A DNA stretch of 64,000 bases from contig NZ_KB976986.1 in the NCBI RefSeq assembly GCF_000399665.1, positions 496,001-560,000 of the forward strand, read 5' to 3'. Positions 17,151 through 26,034 of this stretch are shown one piece after another. The notes beneath the pieces were generated by a model. The model was not told the DNA's origin and did no database searches. It was given only the letters and a program-made list of their open reading frames with translations. How positions within the stretch are numbered: position 1 is the first letter of the stretch; each line of letters begins with the position of its first letter. The DNA is from Acinetobacter calcoaceticus ANC 3811 (GTDB lineage Bacteria > Pseudomonadota > Gammaproteobacteria > Pseudomonadales > Moraxellaceae). The translations under genes and the position numbers were made by a program.

Positions 17151-18524
17151 ATGCTTACACGTTTTTTACTGCCAATTTTCGGCACTACGGTTTTAATTAC
17201 ATTAGCTGGATGTGCTTCATCCTCTCAATCTCCTATTACCGAGAGCTATGGGCCTGAACCAAAATTGCCTGAGCCTAAATCAAGTTTATTTCCGACCGTA
17301 AATATAGCACCAGCAGAAGGCTGGCCGAGTGGTGTTATGCCAACACCAGCAGAAGGTTTGAAGGTAAAAGCATTTGCAAAAGGGCTTGAACACCCGCGTT
17401 GGCTTTATGTGTTACCCAATGGTGATGTCTTGGTTGCTGAAACAGATGCCCCACCTAAACCCGAAGACGGTAAAGGGATTAAGGGTAAAATTATGACTTT
17501 TGTGATGAGACGTGCAGGATCATCTCATCCGAGTGCCAATCGTATTAGTTTATTACGTGATACCAATGGAGATGGCGTTGCTGACCAGAAAACGGTATTT
17601 CTTCAAAACTTAAATTCTCCATTTGGTATGGCATTGGTCGGTAATAACTTATATATCGCCAATACAGATGCACTGGTGCGTTTTCCTTATCAAGAGGGGG
17701 AAACTCAAATTACAGCCAGTGGAACCAAAATGTTGGACTTACCGGGTGGCCCTTTAAACCACCATTGGACCAAAAATGTGATTGCTAACCCAGCAGGAAC
17801 AAAGTTGTACATTACCGTCGGTTCTAACAGTAATGTTGCTGAAAATGGTTTAGATCAAGAAAAAGGCCGAGCACAAATTACGGAGTTTGACATCGCAAGT
17901 GGTCAGTCACGCCCATTTGCAACGGGCCTACGTAATCCAAATGGTATGGCTTGGCAACCTCAAAGTGGAAAACTCTGGACGGTGGTTAATGAGCGCGATG
18001 AAATTGGTAGTGACCTAGTACCCGATTATATGACATCGGTTCAAGATGGAGCTTTTTATGGCTGGCCTTATAGCTACTATGGTCAACATGTTGATGTACG
18101 CGTAAAACCACAAAATCCAGCAATGGTTGCTCGTGCAATTAAACCAGACTATGCATTAGGCAACCATACGGCTTCTTTAGGCCTCACATTTTATGCAGCC
18201 GAACTCATGCCGCAATTTAGAGGTGGGGCATTAATCGGTCAGCATGGTTCTTGGAACCGTAAGCCTCATAGTGGTTATAAAGTCATTTTTGTACCATTTA
18301 GAAGTGGCCAACCTTCTGGTCCACCGCAAGATATCTTGACTGGCTTTCTTAGTGATAAAGGCAAAGCGTATGGTCGTCCTGTGGGTGTGGCAATTGATTT
18401 CTCAGGTGCTGTGTTAGTTGCAGATGATGTGGGCAATACGATTTGGCGCGTTTCACCAGTTGCAGAGACGACTTATGAAGCTCCAATGAAATATGCTATT
18501 GGAACCCCGCCAGGCACACCATAA
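17151..18524 (+). CDS. Sorbosone dehydrogenase-like PQQ/glucose dehydrogenase-fold lipoprotein
   Basis: 457 residues. The lipoprotein signal ends in LAGC with Cys21. The rest is a six-bladed propeller of the L-sorbosone / soluble glucose dehydrogenase family: [70 protein letters not shown] and a last blade [18 protein letters not shown]. Related enzymes oxidise sugar aldehydes in the periplasm using PQQ and calcium. The substrate here is unknown. A GGAGAT ribosome site lies eight bases before the ATG. It stands at the end of the plus-strand run that includes the DUF1302 gene. Confidence 0.87.
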   Translation: MLTRFLLPIFGTTVLITLAGCASSSQSPITESYGPEPKLPEPKSSLFPTVNIAPAEGWPSGVMPTPAEGLKVKAFAKGLEHPRWLYVLPNGDVLVAETDAPPKPEDGKGIKGKIMTFVMRRAGSSHPSANRISLLRDTNGDGVADQKTVFLQNLNSPFGMALVGNNLYIANTDALVRFPYQEGETQITASGTKMLDLPGGPLNHHWTKNVIANPAGTKLYITVGSNSNVAENGLDQEKGRAQITEFDIASGQSRPFATGLRNPNGMAWQPQSGKLWTVVNERDEIGSDLVPDYMTSVQDGAFYGWPYSYYGQHVDVRVKPQNPAMVARAIKPDYALGNHTASLGLTFYAAELMPQFRGGALIGQHGSWNRKPHSGYKVIFVPFRSGQPSGPPQDILTGFLSDKGKAYGRPVGVAIDFSGAVLVADDVGNTIWRVSPVAETTYEAPMKYAIGTPPGTP

Positions 18525-18550
18525 AGTGTTTTAACTATCATTTATTAACA

Positions 18551-18584
18551 TGGGCGGCCTTTAGGCTTTATAGAGGCTCGCCCA
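18551..18584 (+). terminator. Terminator-like hairpin after the dehydrogenase gene
   Basis: TGGGCGGCCT pairs with AGGCTCGCCCA across a short loop, with one bulged position. It is followed by AAATGGCTATTATTT, with only a weak T-run. Confidence 0.5.
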
Positions 18585-18705
18585 AATGGCTATTATTTAA
18601 TTTTTCAGATTAAGGGCTTTGATTTGAGAAATTAAAGTTCTTTCCAATTTATTATTAAATTTTGATAGCATTCGCCTCATAGACAATAAGAACTGTATAT
18701 GAATT

Positions 18706-19857
18706 ATGACAGATCAATTAAGAGCAAAATTTGAGAATTTAGAACTTAACGCAGGTTTAGGAAAAATAAGTGCCTTTATTTCAATGTCACTCAGCTTACT
18801 TTGTCTGTTCGGTGCATTATGCTTTTTATTTCCCAGTGTATTAACGACCCCAGAACTCCGTCCTCTTTACGCAAAACACTATAATCTTTTTTATTATGGC
18901 CTGATCACTGGCATTGTGATTAGTGCTGGTTTTGGTGCATTTAGTGCAATTGTCCGTCAAAACCGATATGGCTTTTACGGGCTGTGTTTTTCACTTGTGG
19001 CAGCAGTTTTAGGATGCGGTGTAATTGAAGCGCCCGTATTACCAAGCGTACCGTTTTATGCAGGTATCGATTATTTTGTCCTGACTCTATTTATTTTGGC
19101 ATTTGTTTTTATTCCGCTTGAAGGTTTTTTTGCTAAAAATCCTGAACAAAAAATATTAAGAGTGGGTTGGGTGACCGATATGAAGTATTTCATGGTCAGC
19201 CACGTTGGGATTCAATTATTCAGCTTTTTAACCGTCATGCCGATTCAATATTGGATTACGCATCTACCTGATAACCCAATTGTGCCTTATGTACAAGCTC
19301 AGCCGATTTGGCTGCAATTTATTGAACTATTAATTGTGGTCGATTTTACGGTGTATTGGTTGCACCGCGCTATGCATGAAGTTAACTTCTTATGGCGTTT
19401 TCATGCGATTCATCATTCGACTGAATATATGGATTGGTTAGCATCTTCTCGTTTGCATGTCATTGAAGTGCTAATGACTCGCTTTATTGCGACTTTACCG
19501 ATTTTCCTGTTAGGTTTTCATACTTCAGCTGTTTTTGCTTATTTAGTTTTTATTTCATTTCACGCTATTTTTATTCACTCCAATGTCCGTTTTCGTTTTC
19601 CCTATTTACGCTGGATTATCGCAACGCCAGAATTTCACCATTGGCATCATTCTTCGGAAAAACCAGCTATTGATAAAAATTACGCTGCTTTTATTCCACT
19701 CTATGATGTCATTTTTAAAACTGTCTATATGCCTAAACATTTGGCAAGTGTGTATGGAACAGTAGGTTATAAAATCCCAAATAGTTTTGTAAAACAGTTT
19801 ACGTGGCCTTTTAAAAAGTATGTAAAACGTTTTTTAAAACCTTGGCGTGATCAGTAA
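18706..19857 (+). CDS. Sterol desaturase / fatty acid hydroxylase family protein
   Basis: 383 residues. About five membrane helices (21-45, 61-82, 91-107, 122-141 and 203-218) precede the three histidine clusters of the diiron membrane hydroxylases: HRAMH at 220-224, HAIHH at 233-237 and HHWHH at 311-315. All ligands are present, so the protein should be active on a lipid substrate in the inner membrane. Bacterial members hydroxylate or desaturate fatty acids, hopanoid-like lipids or carotenoids; the substrate is not identifiable. It lies alone, 181 bases after the sorbosone-like gene and convergent with the GST gene. Confidence 0.88.
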   Translation: MTDQLRAKFENLELNAGLGKISAFISMSLSLLCLFGALCFLFPSVLTTPELRPLYAKHYNLFYYGLITGIVISAGFGAFSAIVRQNRYGFYGLCFSLVAAVLGCGVIEAPVLPSVPFYAGIDYFVLTLFILAFVFIPLEGFFAKNPEQKILRVGWVTDMKYFMVSHVGIQLFSFLTVMPIQYWITHLPDNPIVPYVQAQPIWLQFIELLIVVDFTVYWLHRAMHEVNFLWRFHAIHHSTEYMDWLASSRLHVIEVLMTRFIATLPIFLLGFHTSAVFAYLVFISFHAIFIHSNVRFRFPYLRWIIATPEFHHWHHSSEKPAIDKNYAAFIPLYDVIFKTVYMPKHLASVYGTVGYKIPNSFVKQFTWPFKKYVKRFLKPWRDQ

Positions 19858-19902
19858 ATCTTAAGTGTTAGCTTATAAATGGAGAATGCATAAATAACAT
19901 AT

Positions 19903-20556
19903 TTAAGCATTCCTCTTGGCATCAGCCGCTGCAAAATGAGCCATTTGGTCAGCATACGCTTTTTGAAAAGCAGGGCGTGTAGTCGCTCTCTGAACATAGG
20001 TGAGACAATGGGGAAACTTTGTTAATCCATCAAATCTATTTACCAATCGTAATACGTCAGCCATAACAATGTCAGCAATAGAAAATGACTGCGCTAGCCA
20101 TTCTCGCTTAGCAAGAATTGACTCCATATGTTGGAGTCGAGAGAGAAGAAAGGCATCAAATTGTTTGTGGACGGGAGTATCTGCCTGAGCATTAGAAAAT
20201 TTTAATAAAGCCCAAGGAAGGCTTGCCATTTCTACTGAATTAAGTGCCGCAAATAACCATTCTATAACTTCATTACGCTGTTTCGGATTTGTAGGTAAAA
20301 GTACATCGCTACGTTCACCCAAATAAAATAGGATAGCGCCACTTTCAAAAATTGAAATATCACCATCTGTTAACCAAGGAACTTGTCCAAAAGGTTGATG
20401 AGAAAAATGATCATCTCCTCGTTCATAAAAAGATACGCTATTTATTTGATAGGGCATTTTTGCCTCTTCTAATGCCCATCTTATCCTTAAATCTCTTACA
20501 AAACCTCGTGGTAATTCGGGAACCCAGTCAAAAGTTGTCAAAATGAAATTATTCAT
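19903..20556 (-). CDS. Glutathione S-transferase family protein
   Basis: 217 residues. The N-terminal thioredoxin-like domain (to about 80) has ALEEAKMPYQINSV, then the FGQVPWLTDGDISIFESGAILFYLGE segment holding the cis-Pro and the Glu-Ser pair that bind glutathione. The C-terminal helical domain includes FSIADIVMADVLRLV, the usual N-capping region. The substrate is unknown; detoxification is the default assumption. AAGGAAA lies upstream of the ATG. Monocistronic, between a convergent desaturase and the MFS gene 216 bases upstream. Confidence 0.9.
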   Translation of the reverse strand: MNNFILTTFDWVPELPRGFVRDLRIRWALEEAKMPYQINSVSFYERGDDHFSHQPFGQVPWLTDGDISIFESGAILFYLGERSDVLLPTNPKQRNEVIEWLFAALNSVEMASLPWALLKFSNAQADTPVHKQFDAFLLSRLQHMESILAKREWLAQSFSIADIVMADVLRLVNRFDGLTKFPHCLTYVQRATTRPAFQKAYADQMAHFAAADAKRNA

Positions 20557-20733
20557 AATAAATTTCCTTATATTTTATAATGATAACTAAAAATCCTTTT
20601 ACTTGTTTTGTATCGAAACTCATCTTGCGAATGAATTTTAATATTAAAAATAGTCTAACGAATTTCAATAGGCATCAATGTAGTAATCAGAAGCTAAATT
20701 ATTTATTTAAGTATCATTTGTTTTAAATTATTT

Positions 20734-20763
20734 AAGTCAGCTTCATTTGAGGCTGACTTTTTT
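20734..20763. terminator. Terminator between MFS and GST genes
   Basis: AAGTCAGC (20734-20741) pairs exactly with GCTGACTT (20752-20759), followed by T's on the plus strand. It separates the two minus-strand genes and is best placed to end the MFS transcript. Confidence 0.65.
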
Positions 20764-20772
20764 AACACATCA

Positions 20773-21975
20773 TTATTTGCTTTTAATATTTTTAAAAATC
20801 ATTAGAAGAGCAATCAGAGCAAGACCAATAATTAAACTCATATAAATATTGGCACTGTTCATTAGTCCGATTTTACTCACAAAATAGCCTGCAAGAATTG
20901 CTGGAATACTAAAAGCCAAATAGCTTTCAACAAAAAATGCAGCCATCAAACCTGCGCGTTCTTCGGGTAAAGCGAGAGGCATGACTGTCCGAATTGCACC
21001 CATAAAAGCTGTACCAAAACCCACTCCAGTAATAATAGAACCAATAAATAAAACCACGGCACTGGTAAAGTTAATCGCTAAAAATAAAATGGTTGCCCCA
21101 ATAATGATGGATAAGGTACCCGTGAGCAAAATACGAAAATTAGTAGATTTTCTTAAGGTTAAAATGCCTGCTGCACCTGAAAGGGCGAGCGCCATAAACA
21201 TAATGCCGTTTAGCCAAGCCGAAGATGTCTGAAAAATTTTTGCCAGTAAAGAGGGCATAAGTGATAAGAAAAACCCACTCACCATCCAAAGCGCGATGTT
21301 AATGGGGCTAATGCTTAATAGAGCACTTCTTGCTTGGTGAGGAATAGCCATGTTGGGTTTTAAAGAAGCGAGAGCACCAGATCTTTTTTGTGCAGTTTCA
21401 GGATTAAAAAAATTTAAAATGAGTTGCAATGTAAAGAGAACGAATAAAAGCTCAAAAACGAGCTGCAAAGGCTGTGATGAAAATTGCAAAATAATACAAG
21501 TCAGAAAGATGCCAGTGGCCATGCCAACCATTGGAGCAATACTATTAATTAGAGAACCTTGAAGTTTACTGAAATCTAAAATTGCGGCTCCAATTGCAGA
21601 AACGGCAAGTCCTGTCGCTATGCCTTGCAGGCCACGTGCAATAAATAACATAGAAACATCTGAGGCAAAAAGGAAAAAGCTCATTGAAATAATTTGAAGA
21701 AAAATCGCTGAAATAATGACAGGCCGACGTCCAATATAATCAGATAAAGAACCAATAATGAGTAAAGAGGCAAGTAAGGTAAATGCGTAAGTCGCAAAAA
21801 TTAAAGTTAAGGTAACAGGCGAAAATTGCCATGCTTGTTGATACAGGCGATATAGAGGAGTGGGAGAGCTTGATGCGGCCATAAAGGTCATGAGAGTGAT
21901 TGTGTTTAAGGTCAACGCCACTTGTGAATCTAGGCGAAAAATAGATCTAGACCGTTTTGAACTTGAATTGTTCAT
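20773..21975 (-). CDS. MFS drug/metabolite efflux transporter
   Basis: 400 residues with about twelve hydrophobic segments. The SLSDYIGRRPVII motif after helix 2, the ARGLQGIATG motif in helix 4 and ASSSPTPLYRLYQQAW near the start match the drug:proton antiporter-type MFS subgroup often annotated as arabinose efflux permeases. It is divergent from a TetR regulator with a 134-base gap holding three inverted repeats, the usual arrangement for a repressed efflux pump. The substrate is unknown. Confidence 0.88.
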   Translation of the reverse strand: MNNSSSKRSRSIFRLDSQVALTLNTITLMTFMAASSSPTPLYRLYQQAWQFSPVTLTLIFATYAFTLLASLLIIGSLSDYIGRRPVIISAIFLQIISMSFFLFASDVSMLFIARGLQGIATGLAVSAIGAAILDFSKLQGSLINSIAPMVGMATGIFLTCIILQFSSQPLQLVFELLFVLFTLQLILNFFNPETAQKRSGALASLKPNMAIPHQARSALLSISPINIALWMVSGFFLSLMPSLLAKIFQTSSAWLNGIMFMALALSGAAGILTLRKSTNFRILLTGTLSIIIGATILFLAINFTSAVVLFIGSIITGVGFGTAFMGAIRTVMPLALPEERAGLMAAFFVESYLAFSIPAILAGYFVSKIGLMNSANIYMSLIIGLALIALLMIFKNIKSK

Positions 21976-21989
21976 ATAAGATGAATAAC

Positions 21990-22014
21990 ATAAAAGCGAA
22001 TATTTAGCTTTTAT
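21990..22014. promoter_or_regulatory. Inverted repeat 1 in the MFS/TetR gap
   Basis: ATAAAAGC (21990-21997) and GCTTTTAT (22007-22014) are exact reverse complements with nine bases between. It is close to the MFS start, where a repressor would block transcription. Confidence 0.4.
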
Positions 22015-22025
22015 ACATTATTTTC

Positions 22026-22054
22026 ACACTAAAGCAAATCATTAGCGTTAGTGT
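22026..22054. promoter_or_regulatory. Inverted repeat 2 in the MFS/TetR gap
   Basis: ACACTAA (22026-22032) and TTAGTGT (22048-22054) are exact reverse complements around 15 bases. It lies centrally between the two starts; a candidate TetR-family operator. Confidence 0.45.
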
Positions 22055-22056
22055 AT

Positions 22057-22070
22057 TTTGTATATACAAA
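22057..22070. promoter_or_regulatory. Perfect 14-base palindrome in the MFS/TetR gap
   Basis: TTTGTATATACAAA is perfectly self-complementary and lies 40 bases before the TetR ATG. A candidate operator for autoregulation. Confidence 0.45.
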
Positions 22071-22109
22071 TAATATTTTAATTGTTTTTTATTTAAGTAG
22101 AGCTGATTA

Positions 22110-22682
22110 ATGGCAAAAGTTGTTACTGGGTTACGTCCTGGTGGTCGTAGTGAAAGAATTCAAACTGCGGTGCACCAAGCAGTAAAAGAGCTTCAAAAAA
22201 ATTTGGAGCAAAGTCAAATTACCATACCCATGATTGCTGATGAAGCAGGAGTAACACCTTCAACAATTTACCGCCGTTGGGGTGATATCAATCAGTTATT
22301 TTCAGATGTAGCCTTAAATGAACTGAAACCTGATATGGAACCAAAAAATTTAGGCTCATTTCAGCTTGATATCACAGCATGGGTTGAACAATATTTCGAA
22401 GAATACTCTTCTGAAGTAGGGCAAACATTGCTACGAGATGTGCTATACGCAACTGAATCTTCAAATGCTCGAAAGTGTGAAACTTTAATTGTTCAACAAC
22501 TTGATATTATTCAAGAAAGATCTAAAAATCGTCGTGAAGAGACTATAGGAAATCAAGAAATTATTGAAGCTGTGATTGCACCTATGCTATTTCGCATTTT
22601 ATTCACTGATCGCACATTAAGCTTAGACTATGTCCATATTTTATTAGAGCGTTTATTTAAGGCTCATCCCAATTTTAATTAA
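22110..22682 (+). CDS. TetR/AcrR-family transcriptional regulator
   Basis: 190 residues. The N-terminal helix-turn-helix is clear: ITIPMIADEAGVTPSTIYRRWGDI-like sequence at about 37-60, after a basic start. The C-terminal domain, about 80-185, resembles the TetR_C type that uses the helix WVEQYFEEYSSEVGQTLLRDVL. It is divergent from an MFS exporter and probably represses it. GTAGAG lies about eight bases before the ATG. The effector cannot be predicted. Confidence 0.9.
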   Translation: MAKVVTGLRPGGRSERIQTAVHQAVKELQKNLEQSQITIPMIADEAGVTPSTIYRRWGDINQLFSDVALNELKPDMEPKNLGSFQLDITAWVEQYFEEYSSEVGQTLLRDVLYATESSNARKCETLIVQQLDIIQERSKNRREETIGNQEIIEAVIAPMLFRILFTDRTLSLDYVHILLERLFKAHPNFN

Positions 22683-23128
22683 TTTATAGCGAACTATTAG
22701 CCTAAATCTTTAACAAGAAATAGGCATTTTTTCTCGTTAAAAAATTATATATCAATTTTTCTTATTATTTTTAAATTAAATTCTCATAATTTATATTTAA
22801 TATGTTTGTGGTAAAGTCATTTATTTAATAAATGGTTGTCTTGAGTAAGATAAACAAGTACTTAAACTGGGATTTATTAGTGTTTTTGATGTATAACTTT
22901 AATATAAATAATGAGTTATTGATTAATTTGGCCATTTTTTTGGTTTTTAAGATCTAAAAATAAAAAGTATTCTATACAAATTAATGCATGATTTTGGTAT
23001 TTGACATTTTTTAAATTTATAACACAGGGTGTTTTTTATTCTTTACAATGACTTTTCCTTGTTAAAGCAGCTTGTGGTGCTTGCTTTATATTTTATTTTT
23101 TTATCCCCATCGAAAAGGTATTTAGATA
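22683..23128. promoter_or_regulatory. 446-base AT-rich gap before dctA
   Basis: No gene seen. A possible TetR terminator lies at 22712-22738 (AACAAGAAA against TTTCTCGTT with one wobble). A 17-base palindrome, CATTTATT-T-AATAAATG, lies at 22818-22834. An AAAGCA/TGCTTT repeat at 23064-23087 lies just before the symporter gene. The length of the leader suggests regulated expression, for example by carbon source. Confidence 0.4.
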
Positions 23129-24427
23129 ATGGATTTCAATACCCTTGACCAAGAAACGGTACAGAAAAAACAGAAATTTCACCAAATTTTGTATGTACAG
23201 GTCATTTTTGCAATTATTTTGGGCATTTTAATTGGTCATTTCTACCCAGAACTTGGCGAAAGTTTAAAACCGCTTGGTGATGCATTCATCAAGATCGTTA
23301 AAATGATTATTGCTCCCGTCATCTTTTTAACTGTTGTTACAGGCATTGCCAGTATGACAAACATGAGCCGAGTTGGCCGTGTGACTGGTAAGGCTATGCT
23401 GTATTTTCTGACCTTCTCAAGCTTAGCTCTTGTGGTTGGTATGATTGTGGCAAATATTATCCAACCGGGTAAAGGTCTTAACATTGATCCTTCTACCTTA
23501 GTCAACGACAAAGTAAATACTTACGTTGAAAAGGCGCATGCCACAAATATTACCGATTTCTTCATGAATATTATCCCGCAAACCTTAGTCAGTCCTCTGG
23601 CAGGTGGCGAGATTTTGCAGGTGTTATTTGTAGCGGTGCTATTTGGTATTTCTTTGGCTGCTTTAGGTGATCGAGCACGTCCAATTACCGATTTCTTGAA
23701 TAACTTAACAGGCCCAGTTTTCTACTTGGTGGGTATGTTAATGAAGCTTGCTCCAATTGGTGCTTTTGGTGCAATGGCTTTCACGATCGGTGCGTATGGA
23801 ATCGAATCAATTGGTAATTTATTACTGTTAATCATGACGTTCTATATTACTGCGGTATTATTTATTTTAGTTGTTTTAGGTGCAGTAGCTCGTTATAACG
23901 GTTTCTCAATTATTCATCTAATTCGTTATATCAAAGATGAACTTTGGTTGGTTTTGGGAACAAGTTCTTCTGAAGCAGCTTTGCCATCTTTAATGGACAA
24001 AATGCAAAAAGCAGGTTGTGAAAAATCAGTTGTAGGTTTAGTTATTCCAACAGGTTATTCATTTAATCTTGATGGTACAAATATCTATATGACGATGGCA
24101 GCTCTGTTTATTGCACAGGCTTGTAATGTAGATTTATCAATTAGCCAACAATTAGCATTGCTTTTAGTCGCAATGGTAAGTTCTAAAGGTGCAGCAGGAG
24201 TGACTGGTGCAGGCTTTATTACTTTAGCTGCAACTTTATCGGTTGTACCAGCTGTTCCTGTCGCGGGTATGGCTTTAATTCTTGGTATTGACCGTTTTAT
24301 GTCTGAGTGCCGTGCTTTAACAAATTTAGTAGGTAATGCATGTGCAACAATTGTTGTGGCACGTTGGGATAAAGCTTTAGATAAAGATCTTCTTGATAAA
24401 GCATTAAAGAACCATAAAGCAGATTAA
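23129..24427 (+). CDS. dctA: Dicarboxylate/amino acid:cation symporter (DctA/GltP family)
   Basis: 432 residues, close to E. coli DctA. The family motifs are all there: [19 protein letters not shown] (serine-rich hairpin loop), the [22 protein letters not shown] sodium/substrate segment near 310-330, [16 protein letters not shown], and [13 protein letters not shown] near the end. It imports C4-dicarboxylates or acidic amino acids with protons or sodium across the inner membrane. The gene symbol is by resemblance; glutamate transporters of the same family look alike. Monocistronic, with a strong terminator after the stop. Confidence 0.85.
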   Translation: MDFNTLDQETVQKKQKFHQILYVQVIFAIILGILIGHFYPELGESLKPLGDAFIKIVKMIIAPVIFLTVVTGIASMTNMSRVGRVTGKAMLYFLTFSSLALVVGMIVANIIQPGKGLNIDPSTLVNDKVNTYVEKAHATNITDFFMNIIPQTLVSPLAGGEILQVLFVAVLFGISLAALGDRARPITDFLNNLTGPVFYLVGMLMKLAPIGAFGAMAFTIGAYGIESIGNLLLLIMTFYITAVLFILVVLGAVARYNGFSIIHLIRYIKDELWLVLGTSSSEAALPSLMDKMQKAGCEKSVVGLVIPTGYSFNLDGTNIYMTMAALFIAQACNVDLSISQQLALLLVAMVSSKGAAGVTGAGFITLAATLSVVPAVPVAGMALILGIDRFMSECRALTNLVGNACATIVVARWDKALDKDLLDKALKNHKAD

Positions 24428-24434
24428 CCTTACA

Positions 24435-24488
24435 AAAAAATCTGTAGCTAAGGGCAATTTGGGAGAGTAGCCCTGCTACAGATTTTTT
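24435..24488. terminator. dctA terminator
   Basis: A long stem AAAAAATCTGTAGC (24435-24448) against GCTACAGATTTTTT (24475-24488), with an inner AGGGC/GCCCT pairing and T-runs on both strands. Bidirectional, also serving the convergent small gene at 24595. Confidence 0.85.
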
Positions 24489-24594
24489 ATTTAATAACTA
24501 AAAAATATATTTTAATTAAGCCATTCTAAAGTTCTGCAACATTACTTATCTTTCAAGAAAGACAATACTGTAATTAAAATCGAGTCGTGAAAAA

Positions 24595-24798
24595 TTATGC
24601 TTTTAAGTGATCCTCAAACTCTTCACCTAATTGCATCGCTAATGAATTGCCAGACAACTCACAGGTTACCAAACCATATTCTTTTTTAAAACTAAATGTA
24701 AAACCTTTCCCGTCAGCAAGATTTTTAACTGAATACCCTAACTTTTCTAACCAAATACGAAACGCAATCAAATTTTTAGCTTTAACAACCTTTTTCAC
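24595..24798 (-). CDS. Small conserved-looking protein, 67 residues, GTG start
   Basis: I do not recognise a family. The start is GTG at 24798, backed by AAGGAG seven bases upstream, which argues that the gene is real. The protein has a basic, helical N-terminal half (KKVVKAKNLIAFRIWLEKLGYSV) and a beta-rich half (GFTFSFKKEYGLVTCELSGNSLAMQLGEEFEDHL) with one cysteine. It has no signal peptide or membrane segment, so it should be cytoplasmic. It lies alone between the dctA terminator and a 344-base gap. Confidence 0.6.
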   Translation of the reverse strand: MKKVVKAKNLIAFRIWLEKLGYSVKNLADGKGFTFSFKKEYGLVTCELSGNSLAMQLGEEFEDHLKA

Positions 24799-25142
24799 GT
24801 GAGAACTCCTTCTATCCGTGGCATTACATCTTATTTATTAATAGGGTTTTAATTAGATTTTTTAAAGGGGAAAAACTTTTTTTTATTTTGCAACTTGTAA
24901 AAAAGCAAAAAAAGATTTTATTTTTATAAAATCAAAAGTACTTTATGTGGCTGAAAAATAATAACTTTTTATTTTAAGAGCTGTTTTGTTGAGCGTTTTT
25001 AAAAAAATAAATTCAACGTTATTTTTAAAATAATGAGCAAATAAAAAACACAGTAAATGTAAAAAATAATTACAGGCAAGAGGTAATAAGCAAAAAGATA
25101 CAGTTCTTAAAACGAAACAGTATCTTCTTTGAAAGCTTAATT
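24799..25142. other. 344-base gene-free AT-rich gap
   Basis: Very AT-rich with A- and T-runs. It holds the promoter of the small GTG gene and the gloB terminator at its right end. No other structure or reading frame could be supported. Confidence 0.5.
25092..25126 (-). terminator. gloB terminator
   Basis: On the minus strand AAGATAC (complement of 25120-25126) pairs with GTATCTT (complement of 25095-25101) and is followed by a T-run. It lies 16 bases past the gloB stop. Confidence 0.7.
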
Positions 25143-25874
25143 TTAGAAATTATCTTTAAGAGCACGCAGGTGAGCGAAGTCTTCAACACTTTCTGCGCGT
25201 AGAAAGGGATTGGTCGCCAATTCAAGTTCAATCGTACTTGGTAGCGTGATTAAACCTTGTTTACGTAGTTCACGGACTTCTTGAGTTCGTTCTGATAGAG
25301 CATGGTTATGCGGTTCTACCGTTAAAGCAAATTCGGCATTTGAAAGCGTGTATTCATGTGTGCAATAAACTTTTGTGTTGGTTGGTAATGCTGCTAGACG
25401 GCTCAGTGAGTGATACATTTGTTCGGCTGTGCCTTCAAATAATCGACCACATCCCATTGCAAATAAGGTATCACCGCAAAATACAGCTTCTAACTCTTCA
25501 ATAAAATAGACAATGTGTCCTAAGGTATGACCTGGGGTTGCAATAATCTCTACTTTTAAATCATTAAATTTTAGATGATCATCATGTTGTAAGGGGTGAG
25601 TAATTCCTGGAATTTTTGTGAGCTCATCACGTGGGCCATAGACAGTAATATTTTGAGCAGTTGTTAAACCAGCCACACCACCAATATGGTCTTTATGCCA
25701 ATGAGTAAGCCATATTTCTTTTAAATTTAACTGATGATCCTGACAAAATTGGGTGACCAGTTCTGCTTCTGTGGGGTCGACTGCTACAGCTTCTTGGGTT
25801 TCAGTATCTTCTAAAATCCAGATATAGTTTTGGAGAGCATTCTGCACATCAATAAAATGAATTCTATAACGCAT
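25143..25874 (-). CDS. gloB: Hydroxyacylglutathione hydrolase (glyoxalase II)
   Basis: 243 residues. The metallo-beta-lactamase-fold metal motif THWHKDH at 57-63 (Thr-His-x-His-x-Asp-His) is complete. Further ligands are ATPGHTLGH (about 113-121) and the Asp of FCGDTLFAMGCGRLFEG; the HEYTLSNAEFAL segment is typical of glyoxalase II. It hydrolyses S-D-lactoylglutathione to D-lactate and glutathione, the second step of methylglyoxal detoxification in the cytoplasm. Monocistronic with its own terminator; AGGATAAAAACA precedes the ATG. Confidence 0.93.
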   Translation of the reverse strand: MRYRIHFIDVQNALQNYIWILEDTETQEAVAVDPTEAELVTQFCQDHQLNLKEIWLTHWHKDHIGGVAGLTTAQNITVYGPRDELTKIPGITHPLQHDDHLKFNDLKVEIIATPGHTLGHIVYFIEELEAVFCGDTLFAMGCGRLFEGTAEQMYHSLSRLAALPTNTKVYCTHEYTLSNAEFALTVEPHNHALSERTQEVRELRKQGLITLPSTIELELATNPFLRAESVEDFAHLRALKDNF

Positions 25875-25992
25875 TGTTTTTATCCTGAAACTAAATCCAA
25901 AAAGTAAATGAATAATGACTAAGTCTGATCATACCAGAAAATAGTATTGAGCCATGCACCCAACTGTCTTTAAGAAAAGGGTTATATAAAAC

Positions 25993-26023
25993 AAAAAAAG
26001 CCCTCTAAGAAGAGGGTTTTTTT
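25993..26023 (-). terminator. metNIQ operon terminator
   Basis: CCCTCT and AGAGGG pair around a four-base loop, with seven A's and seven T's outside. It lies 12 bases past the metI stop and works in both directions. Confidence 0.85.
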
Positions 26024-26034
26024 ATATGGGTCAC

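Noticed and set aside
24840..25080. A/T-run-rich stretch suggestive of repeats or an origin
   Set aside because: No ordered repeat unit, DnaA-box cluster or symmetry seen; plain low-complexity intergenic DNA.
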